A DNA stretch of 64,000 nucleotides from Streptomyces sp. S465. Lineage in GTDB: Bacteria; Actinomycetota; Actinomycetes; Streptomycetales; Streptomycetaceae. Under the pieces are notes generated by a model. The model had not been told where the DNA came from. It saw only the letters and a list, made by a program, of their open reading frames with translations, and did not search any database. The stretch's first letter is position 1. Each line of letters begins with the position of its first letter. Positions 57,951 to 64,000 of the stretch are shown here, piece by piece. The stretch lies in assembly GCF_026898115.1 (NCBI RefSeq), contig NZ_CP114036.1, positions 1,488,001 through 1,552,000 of the forward strand. The letters are read 5' to 3'. The translations under genes and the position numbers were made by a program.

Positions 57951-58744
57951 CCTCACCCATTGACCGCATCCTCGCGCGGGCCCTGCTCAACCCCGCCCCT
58001 CCCGTCGACCTCGACGCCGCCGAGGCCCGGCTCGCCGCCCGCTACGCCGACCCCGGCGGCACCCCGCCCCATGAGCGGCCCCCGAAAAACCCCCGGCGAA
58101 CGGCCGCGGCCGCCGGGTGCCCGGCGCCGGGCGTGGACGAACGGATGGCGCAGGACCTGCACACCCTGTGCGAGGCGATCATCGCCCGCCCGGCCGCCCT
58201 GACCCAGCTGCGGGACTTCCTCACCCGCCGCATCCTCGAACCGCCCGGCGCCCGTGTCCTGGGCTGCGTCCTGCAACTGGCCTGCCATGAGGACCACGCC
58301 CAGTTCTGGTGGCAGTTCGCCGCCGGCGCGGGCGACCCCGCCGCCGCCTACTGCCTCTATCTGCACCACATGGCCCTGAACGAGGACGGCCAGGCGCATG
58401 CGTGGCTCGAATGGTGGCACCAGCAGGCGGGCCACGACATCCCGCCGGTCACCGACACCGTGGAGGACTGGGCCACCACCGACCACGAAATGGCCGCCGC
58501 CCTCCGCATTCTGCACGGACTCAAAAGGGGGCAGGAGGTCCCGCCCGCCACCACGGCGGTGATCGACTACGTCGCCCGTGCCGTCGACTTCACCGACGAC
58601 CCCGACATCGACCTCCCGCTGCCCGAACCGGGATTCGCCGACCGCATCGAGGACCTCACCACCGCGCAGACCAGGTCGGCCGCCTCGCCCCCGCCGGACC
58701 GGGCGGTGCTGCCCGAGCGGCCCCGCAGCGGCTCACCCGCGTAG
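57947..58744 (+). CDS. Unknown protein coupled to the ECF sigma factor
   Basis: 265 residues; ATG overlaps the sigma stop (ATGA) and AAGGAAG precedes it. The N-terminus IDRILARALLNPAPPVDLDAAEARLAARYA is followed by a Pro-rich linker. A helical core (HEDHAQFWWQFAAGAGDPAAAYCLYLHHMALNEDGQAHAWLEWW) resembles Sel1/TPR-like helices. The C-terminus has DIDLPLPEPGFADRIEDL, similar to short acidic motifs in sigma-associated proteins. Neither membrane helix nor zinc motif is seen. Position suggests an anti-sigma or sigma-partner role (inference). Confidence 0.7.
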   Translation: MTSPIDRILARALLNPAPPVDLDAAEARLAARYADPGGTPPHERPPKNPRRTAAAAGCPAPGVDERMAQDLHTLCEAIIARPAALTQLRDFLTRRILEPPGARVLGCVLQLACHEDHAQFWWQFAAGAGDPAAAYCLYLHHMALNEDGQAHAWLEWWHQQAGHDIPPVTDTVEDWATTDHEMAAALRILHGLKRGQEVPPATTAVIDYVARAVDFTDDPDIDLPLPEPGFADRIEDLTTAQTRSAASPPPDRAVLPERPRSGSPA

Positions 58745-58752
58745 GGGTACGC

Positions 58753-58809
58753 CCGCGTGGCGGTTCATCCGCGTGGCGGTTCATCCGCGTGGCGAACCGG
58801 GCTCACCGG
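58753..58809. repeat. Short tandem repeats between convergent genes
   Basis: CCGCGTGGCGGTTCAT (16 bp) is present twice in tandem and a third time in truncated form, followed by GGGCTCACC repeats. It lies just after the 57947 gene stop. No function apparent. Confidence 0.6.
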
Positions 58810-58827
58810 GCTCACCGGGCCGTGGTG

Positions 58828-61215
58828 TCAGCTCTGCCGCGCACGGCGCGCCGCCGCCTCCGCCGTCTCGGCGCGCCCGCCCAGCTGCTTCCGGCAGTGG
58901 GCCTCGTCGCCGCGGCTGACCAGGGTGTCGGGGTGGTCGGGGCCCAGCACCCGGGCGCGGGCGCGGGTCACCTCGCGGTAGTCCGCCAGCGCGTCGGACC
59001 AGCGGCCGAGCCGGCCCAGGGCGACGGCCACCTCACGACGGCTGACCAGGGTCTCCGGGTGGTCGGGGCCCAGGGCGCGCTCCCGCAGGGCGCACACCTC
59101 GCGCGCCTCGGCGAGCGCCTCCTCCCAGCGGCCCAGCCGGCCGAGGCTGACGCCGAGGCCGTGCCGGGCGCGCAGGGTCTCCGGATCGGCCGGGCCCTGG
59201 GCGCGGGTGCGGTCCTCGACGAGAGCGCGGTAGACCGCCAGCGCCTCCGAGTCCCGGTCCAGCTTCCCCAGGCCGATGCCGGTCTCGTAGCGGGCGGCGA
59301 GGGTGCCGGGGTGGTCGGGGCCGAGGGTGCGGGCGCGGGCGGCGGCCACCTCGCGGAAGATGTCCAGGGCCTCCGCCCAGCGGTCGAGGCGGCCCAGGGC
59401 GCACGCCACCTCGTAGCGGCTGACCAGGGTGTCGGGGTGGTCGGGGCCCAGCACCCGGGCGCGGGCGGCGGCCACCTGCTCCGCCATCCGGTGGGCCTCC
59501 CCCAGGCGCCCCAGACAGCCCAGGTTGAACGCGAGGTTGTGGCGGCAGCGCAGCGTGTCGGGGTGGTCGGCGCCCATGGTGCGCTCACGGGCGGCGAGCA
59601 CGGCCGTGTAGATGTCCTGGGCCTCGGCACAGCGGCCGAGCCGGCCCAGGACGAACGCGGTCTCCTGCCGGGCGGCGAGGGTGTCGGGGTGGTCGGCGCC
59701 CAGCACCCGCCGGCGGCCCGCCACGACCCGTTCGTACTCGCGCAGCGCGTCGGCCGGGCGGCCCAGGACCCCGAGGGCGAAGGCGATCTCATAGCGGCTG
59801 GCGAGGGTGTCGGGGTGGTCGGCGCCCAGGGCGCGCTCGCGCTCGGCGGCCACCGCCCGGTGCGTTGCCACCGCCTCCTGCCAGCGGCCCAGCCGCCCCA
59901 GGTGCAGCCCGGCGCGGTGCCGGTCGGCGAGCCGGGCCCGCACCCCGGGCGGAAGCGGCGGCGGGGGCGGCGGAGTCGGCGGGGCGGGCTGCGCGGCGCG
60001 GCCCCCGGTCCAGGCGCCGGTGAGCGCGGCCGCCGCGTCGGGCGGGGTGGCCGACAGCGGCCACGCCTCGCCGGTGTGCGCCTTGGAGCCGGTGGTCATG
60101 TGCCGGGCCCAGCCCGGAAGGCGGGGAGCGCGCCGTCCCGCGGCCGGAGGCGCACCGCGCGCCTCGGACGGCTCGGACGGCTGAGGCGGCTCGGACAGGT
60201 CAGACGGCTCAGGCGGCTCGGACGGGTGAGGCTGCTCGGACGGCCCGGACGGCCCGGACGGCCCGGACGGCCCGGACGGCCCGGACGGCCCGGACAGCTC
60301 AGGCGACTCGGGCGGCTGAAGCTGCTCATGCGGCTCGGGGAGTGACGGCTCCGTCGGCCGCCGGGACGGGCGTGCCGGGGCGAGTCGCTCGACGAGCTCG
60401 AAGGCGCCCCCCGGGCGGCCTTCCGGGTCCTTGGCCAGCAGATCGAGGACGGCGCGCTCGAACCGCTCGGGGAGTTCGGGCCGGCGTTGGCGCGGCGGGG
60501 CGGGCGGGGTGTCACGGTGGCCGACGAGGACGCCCCATGCGTCCTCGAGGTCGAACGGCGGCGCCCCCGTGGCCAGTTCGTAGAGCACACAGCCCAGGGA
60601 GTACAGATCGCTGCGATGGTCGACCGGGCCGCCCGCGATCTGCTCGGGCGACATGTAGTGCGGGGTGCCCATGGCCACGCCGGGGCCGGTGAGCCGGGCG
60701 GTGAAGCCGACGTCGTGGCCGAGGCGGGCGATGCCGAAGTCGCAGAGCTTCACGGTGCCGTCGGTGAGCCGCATGATGTTGGCGGGCTTCAGATCCCGGT
60801 GCACCACGCCCTGGTCATGGGTGTAGGCGAGGGCCGCGGCCGTCTGCTCCGCGATGTCCAGGACATCGGGCACCGGCAGCGGCCGGCGCTCGTTGTCGGC
60901 CAGCAGCCGGCTGAGGTCACGTCCCTCCAGCAGCTCCATGACCAGGTACAGCACACCCTCGTGCTCACCGAAGTCATGCACCACCGTGACCCCGCGGTGC
61001 TGGAGCGCGGCGGCCACCCGCGCCTCCCGGCGGAAGCGCTCCCGCAGCACACCGGTGAACGCGGGGTCGTGCCGCGACCCCAGTGGTTTGAGGCATTTGA
61101 CGGCGACGCCCCGGCCGAGCGACTCGTCGCGCGCCCGCCACACCTCGCCCATTCCCCCGCGCCCGATCCGGTCCAGCAGCCGGTACCGGCCCTGGATCAG
61201 CCTGGTGTCCGCCAT
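58828..61215 (-). CDS. Ser/Thr protein kinase with kinesin-light-chain-type TPR domain
   Basis: 795 residues from MADTRLIQGRYRLLDRIG, ATG with GGGGGAG upstream. The Hanks kinase domain (10-275) has GRGGMGEV (18-25), Lys40, HRDLKPANI, DFG (CDFGIARLG) and GTPHYMSPEQIAGG. A Pro/Ser/Glu-rich linker follows (about 280-440), including six GPS triplets. The C-terminus (about 440-780) has about nine 42-residue TPRs of the form LGADHPDTLxxRxExAxxLGxLGR, as in kinesin light chain and NB-ARC/TPR proteins. There is no transmembrane helix or PASTA domain, so it is cytoplasmic; the TPRs probably bind substrates or partners. Confidence 0.92.
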   Translation of the reverse strand: MADTRLIQGRYRLLDRIGRGGMGEVWRARDESLGRGVAVKCLKPLGSRHDPAFTGVLRERFRREARVAAALQHRGVTVVHDFGEHEGVLYLVMELLEGRDLSRLLADNERRPLPVPDVLDIAEQTAAALAYTHDQGVVHRDLKPANIMRLTDGTVKLCDFGIARLGHDVGFTARLTGPGVAMGTPHYMSPEQIAGGPVDHRSDLYSLGCVLYELATGAPPFDLEDAWGVLVGHRDTPPAPPRQRRPELPERFERAVLDLLAKDPEGRPGGAFELVERLAPARPSRRPTEPSLPEPHEQLQPPESPELSGPSGPSGPSGPSGPSGPSEQPHPSEPPEPSDLSEPPQPSEPSEARGAPPAAGRRAPRLPGWARHMTTGSKAHTGEAWPLSATPPDAAAALTGAWTGGRAAQPAPPTPPPPPPLPPGVRARLADRHRAGLHLGRLGRWQEAVATHRAVAAERERALGADHPDTLASRYEIAFALGVLGRPADALREYERVVAGRRRVLGADHPDTLAARQETAFVLGRLGRCAEAQDIYTAVLAARERTMGADHPDTLRCRHNLAFNLGCLGRLGEAHRMAEQVAAARARVLGPDHPDTLVSRYEVACALGRLDRWAEALDIFREVAAARARTLGPDHPGTLAARYETGIGLGKLDRDSEALAVYRALVEDRTRAQGPADPETLRARHGLGVSLGRLGRWEEALAEAREVCALRERALGPDHPETLVSRREVAVALGRLGRWSDALADYREVTRARARVLGPDHPDTLVSRGDEAHCRKQLGGRAETAEAAARRARQS
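60238..60295 (-). repeat. 9-bp tandem repeat encoding the kinase linker
   Basis: Six or more copies of GGCCCGGAC (plus strand) encode the SGPSGPSGPS linker between kinase and TPR domains. A slippage-prone microsatellite, likely variable between strains. Confidence 0.8.
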
Positions 61216-62189
61216 TCTCCCCCCTGCCCTGGCGGAAGCCGGCTCGCGCCGCCCCCGTGGAGGCCGGCCGCGTGCGGCCCCGCCCCCGTCGCATCCCCGC
61301 TGCCCAGTATGGCCGCGTTTCGGCGGAGCTTGTAGGGCGAGGGGCGGCTGCCCGGACCGAGTCGCTCGACCGCCCGCAGAATGTGCTTGGGCGGCAGCTG
61401 CCAGCGGGCCCTGGGCGGGATGCAGCGCAGCGCCCTGCCCATCGCCCGCAGCCGTCGGGTGACCACCTGGGGCGGGGGCGCGGGGCGCCCGTACAGCTCG
61501 TAGGCGTACGAGGGCAGGGACCCGTAGGCGAGCGCGGCGAAGCGCCCCCAGATGACCTCGCGCGCCGGGACGAGCAGGGCGTGGACCGGGGGCCGCCGCA
61601 GAAAGGTGTCCACCTCGTGGGCCTCGGGGGTGCCGGCGAGTTCGGGGCGCACCTTCTCGAAGTACGCGGCGAGCGCCGCCGTATCGGCCGGTACGTCGGC
61701 CGGGTCGAGGCCGACCAGCCGGGCGGACACCACGTTCTCGGCGACATAGGCGTCCGCCTGGGCGTCGGTGAGCGGATAGCCGGAGCGCCGCATTACGTGG
61801 AGGTACGAGTCGATCTCGGCACAGTGCACCCACAGCAGCAGCTCGGGCTCGTCGACCCGGTGCCGGGCGCCGGTGACGGGGTCGGTCAGGGAGAGCCTGC
61901 GGTGGATGCCGCGGACCTTGGCGCCGGCCCGCTCGGCCGCCTCGGTGGTGCCGTAGGTGATGGTGGCGACGAACCGCGCGGTGCGCAGCAGCCGGCCCCA
62001 GGCGTCCTGGCGGAAGTCGGAGTTCTGGAGGACACCGCGCACCGCGAGCGGATGCAGGGCCTGGAGGTACAGGGCGCGCACCCCCGCGATCCACATCACC
62101 GGGTCGCCGTGCATCTGCCAGGTGACCGAACGGGGGCCGTACAGCCCCGGGTCGGCATCGGTTCCGCGCTGCCGTATGGGCGCCGCCAT
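61197..62189 (-). CDS. DUF2236 (oxygenase MpaB/Lcp-like) family protein
   Basis: 330 residues; the ATG at 62189 has GGGAGG 8 bp upstream (GTGs slightly 5' are too close to it). DUF2236 motifs: YGPRSVTWQMHGDPVMWIAG, LYLQALHPLAVRGV, TTEAAERAGAKVRGIHRRL and LLLWVHCAEIDSYL, with the His residues that bind haem or metal in the latex-clearing-protein-like family. Substrate unknown. Its 3' end overlaps the kinase gene start by 19 bp, so the two are cotranscribed. Confidence 0.87.
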   Translation of the reverse strand: MAAPIRQRGTDADPGLYGPRSVTWQMHGDPVMWIAGVRALYLQALHPLAVRGVLQNSDFRQDAWGRLLRTARFVATITYGTTEAAERAGAKVRGIHRRLSLTDPVTGARHRVDEPELLLWVHCAEIDSYLHVMRRSGYPLTDAQADAYVAENVVSARLVGLDPADVPADTAALAAYFEKVRPELAGTPEAHEVDTFLRRPPVHALLVPAREVIWGRFAALAYGSLPSYAYELYGRPAPPPQVVTRRLRAMGRALRCIPPRARWQLPPKHILRAVERLGPGSRPSPYKLRRNAAILGSGDATGAGPHAAGLHGGGASRLPPGQGGEWRTPG

Positions 62190-62317
62190 GGCCACCACCT
62201 CCCGACGGTCAGCCTAGGCGGCGCCGGGCGGACGCGGCCATGGGCAGCACGCGTCACGACGGGGCCCGGCGCGGCGTCGGCCACGGCGGCGACACCGCGC
62301 CGAAGGCTTACCGCCCG

Positions 62318-62725
62318 TCAGGACGGACGCCGCGCCGCCGCGAGACGCTCGCCCAGCGTGGTGGCGAACTCCTCCGCCCGCGCCAGCTGGGTCCGCAGCT
62401 CGGCCACCCGCCGCTGCGCGGCCTCCTGGTAGCCCCGCACCCGCTCCAGCAGGTCCGCCCGCTCGCCGGGGGGCAACTCGGCGCCGGAGTCGAGGCGGTC
62501 GGTGGCCTCCAGCAGGTCGCGCATCTGATCGAGGGTGAAGCCGAGCGGCTTCATACGGCGGATGACCATCAGCCGGGCGACGTCGGCCTCGGTGTAGAGG
62601 CGGAAGCCGCCCTGGGAGCGGGCGGAGGGGACCACGAGACCGGTCTCCTCGTAGTGCCGGATGGTGCGCAGGGACAACTCGGTCCGGGCGGCGACCTCAC
62701 CGATCTGCATGTGCTTGCCGTCCAC
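62318..62725 (-). CDS. MerR-family transcriptional regulator
   Basis: 135 residues; GTG start with GAGGA upstream. The N-terminal winged HTH is MQIGEVAARTELSLRTIRHYEETGLVVPSARSQGGFRLYTEADVARL, followed by MKPLGFTLDQMRDLLEATD and a dimerising coiled coil. No metal-binding Cys is present, so it senses something other than thiophilic metal. Divergent from the SulP transporter with a perfect 24-bp palindrome between them, its likely operator. Confidence 0.93.
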   Translation of the reverse strand: MDGKHMQIGEVAARTELSLRTIRHYEETGLVVPSARSQGGFRLYTEADVARLMVIRRMKPLGFTLDQMRDLLEATDRLDSGAELPPGERADLLERVRGYQEAAQRRVAELRTQLARAEEFATTLGERLAAARRPS

Positions 62726-62786
62726 GCCTGTCCTCAGACCCTTCGTCGTCCCCGGCCGGCCGCGTTCCGCTCACCGGCCCGCCGAT

Positions 62787-62810
62787 CTCTACCCTAACGT
62801 TAGGGTAGAG
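62787..62810. promoter_or_regulatory. Perfect 24-bp palindrome, candidate MerR operator
   Basis: CTCTACCCTAAC is followed directly by its reverse complement. Position is 62 bp upstream of the MerR start and before the SulP leader. MerR proteins bind such palindromes inside overlong promoter spacers; no clear -35/-10 hexamers were identified around it. Confidence 0.75.
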
Positions 62811-62907
62811 TTGCCGACGGTGAGGGCGTCCTGTCGCCCTCCCGCCGTTGCCGTGCCGGGGCCGATGCCGCCCCCGGCGAAGAACCGATTCTTGCAGGAG
62901 AACCGCG

Positions 62908-62952
62908 TGCGTGAGCCCATGACGCCCGACGCCGTGGCTTGTCCGCCGTGAC
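62908..62952 (+). CDS. 14-codon leader ORF upstream of SulP
   Basis: GTG with AGGAG about 6 bp upstream opens MREPMTPDAVACPP then TGA. It is the only ribosome-binding-site-supported ORF in the 418-bp gap between the MerR start and SulP (62726-63143), where no other gene is seen. One Cys codon lies near the end. It may regulate SulP expression as an upstream ORF, or be incidental. Confidence 0.35.
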
Positions 62953-63143
62953 GCTTCGCCCCCGGACGTGAGCCCGGCGGCCCCGTCACGCCGCTCCCCG
63001 CTCCCCGCTCCGTCCCCTCTCCGACGTCCGGCCCGCGTCTGCGACGGGGCCGTCCGCGGAGTGCCGGCCCGGCCCTCCGCGCCGTTCCCGCACGCCCCGG
63101 TCCGCCGGGAAGGGCGTGCCCGAGCACGAGGTTTCCCACTCCC

Positions 63144-64000
63144 TTGTCTTCTTCCACCGTCTCCCCGGCCGCGCGCCCGCGCGGTCTGAAACCCGATTGG
63201 CTGACCGATCCGAGGGTCTGGCGCACCGAGGTGCTGGCCGGCCTGGTGGTCGGGCTCGCGCTGATCCCCGAGGCGATCTCGTTCTCGGTCATCGCCGGTG
63301 TGGACCCGGCGGTCGGCCTGTTCGCCTCCTTCACCATGGCCGTCACCATCTCGGTCGTCGGCGGGCGCCGGGCGATGATCTCCGCCGCGACCGGCGCCGT
63401 CGCGCTGGTGATCGCGCCGGTGAACCGTGAACACGGCCTGGGCTACCTGGTTGCCACCGTGATCCTCGCCGGGGTGTTCCAGATCGCGCTGGGCGCGCTG
63501 GGGGTGGCGAAGCTGATGCGGTTCGTCCCCCGTTCGGTGATGGTCGGTTTCGTCAACGCCCTCGCCATCCTGATCTTCATGGCCCAGGTCCCCGAGATGA
63601 CCGATGTGCCCTGGGCCGTCTACCCGCTGATCGCGGGCGGGCTGCTGCTGATGGTGCTCTTCCCGAAGGTCACCACCGTGATCCCGGCCCCGCTGGTGTC
63701 GATCGTGATCCTCACCGTCGTCACGGTGGCGGCCGGGATCGCGGTGCCCACCGTCGGCGACAAGGGCGAGCTGCCGTCCTCCCTGCCGGTGCCGGGCCTG
63801 CCCGATGTGCCCTTCACGCTCGACACGCTGACCACGGTCGCGCCGTACGCCTTCGCCATGGCGCTGGTCGGTCTGATGGAGTCGCTGATGACCGCCAAGC
63901 TGGTGGACGACATCACCGACACCCACTCCGACAAGACCCGCGAGTCCATCGGCCAGGGCATCGCCAACATCGTCACCGGCTTCTTCGGCGGCATGGGCGG
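63144..64000 (+). CDS. SulP/SLC26-family anion transporter, 3' end beyond window
   Basis: 285 visible residues. The only in-frame start before the conserved core is the TTG at 63144, with GAGG about 12 bp upstream. The family N-terminus is LKPDWLTDPRVWRTEVLAGLVVGLALIPEAISFSVIAGVDPAVGLFA, followed by GGRRAMISAATGAVALVIAPV, VPRSVMVGFVNALAILIFMAQ and ALVGLMESLMTAKLVDDIT, all SulP hallmarks. Transports sulfate, bicarbonate or another anion across the membrane. The remaining helices and any STAS domain lie beyond the window. Confidence 0.9.
   Translation, partial: MSSSTVSPAARPRGLKPDWLTDPRVWRTEVLAGLVVGLALIPEAISFSVIAGVDPAVGLFASFTMAVTISVVGGRRAMISAATGAVALVIAPVNREHGLGYLVATVILAGVFQIALGALGVAKLMRFVPRSVMVGFVNALAILIFMAQVPEMTDVPWAVYPLIAGGLLLMVLFPKVTTVIPAPLVSIVILTVVTVAAGIAVPTVGDKGELPSSLPVPGLPDVPFTLDTLTTVAPYAFAMALVGLMESLMTAKLVDDITDTHSDKTRESIGQGIANIVTGFFGGMG

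Noticed and set aside
58745..58827. Short repeats at 58753-58809 as an attachment site or CRISPR remnant
   Set aside because: Repeats are contiguous without spacers and there is no integrase, tRNA or cas gene in the window.

Overview
The window is a high-GC actinomycete chromosome segment, almost certainly from a Streptomyces or very close relative. The evidence is extreme G/C bias at third codon positions, frequent GTG/TTG starts, four-base ATGA/GTGA gene overlaps, and lineage-typical families: WhiB, an NsdA-like TPR regulator, DUF397, an LAL-type LuxR regulator, a PASTA-less Ser/Thr kinase, and a PP2C/PAS protein. No tRNA, rRNA, CRISPR array, insertion sequence or attachment site was seen.

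Layout. (1) 1-7740: the 3' part of a giant secreted protein gene made of about 26 Ig-like units of about 99 residues, broken by a one-base deletion near 6693. (2) 7751-16252 (minus): a three-gene operon for a MukF/MukE/MukB-like, or JetA/JetB/JetC-like, SMC complex with no JetD nuclease gene beside it. (3) 16383-23365: a 5-oxoproline (pyroglutamate) locus. On the minus strand are DUF969-DUF979-pcp-DUF2891, then a GntR/FadR-type regulator, and on the plus strand pxpABC. The two operon promoters carry a near-identical palindromic site between -35 and -10. (4) 23362-27415: a WhiB protein and a second, unrelated, ATP-dependent 5-oxoprolinase (HyuA-HyuB fusion). (5) 27412-30161: an SGNH hydrolase remnant and two GT4 glycosyltransferases bridged by a 32-codon overlapping ORF. 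(6) 30424-39342: a HEAT-repeat protein, a PP2C-like protein lacking metal ligands, an NsdA-like regulator, an aminoglycoside-phosphotransferase-fold protein, a Tat-exported peptidoglycan amidase and a conserved hypothetical.

(7) 39393-44131: an LAL-type LuxR regulator divergent from a class I terpene synthase, then DUF397. (8) 44227-50090 and 52581-56974: an acyl-CoA catabolic region. It holds two thiolase-fold proteins without the nucleophilic cysteine, a tandem-OB-fold DUF35 protein, a crotonase, two acyl-CoA ligases, an NPD-type flavoprotein and a CrtI/PYROXD2-like FAD oxidoreductase. Two copies of a TCTGA-N7-TCAGA palindrome sit at its promoters. Between them lie GNAT, secreted chorismate mutase, DUF2267 and Hsp20 genes. 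(9) 57247-58744: a small ORF, an ECF sigma factor and an unknown protein, all overlapping by four bases. (10) 58828-62189: a Ser/Thr kinase with kinesin-light-chain-type TPRs and a DUF2236 protein. (11) 62318-64000: a MerR regulator divergent from a SulP anion transporter cut off by the window end, with a perfect 24-bp palindrome and a 14-codon leader ORF between them.

Functionally, the clearest story is region 3-4. Pcp releases 5-oxoproline from peptides, DUF969/DUF979 are candidate transport proteins, and PxpABC and the OplAH-type enzyme convert 5-oxoproline to glutamate, probably under the GntR protein. Gene starts were chosen from ribosome-binding sites, overlaps and family N-termini. No database search was possible, so family names rest on recognition of motifs and sequence.
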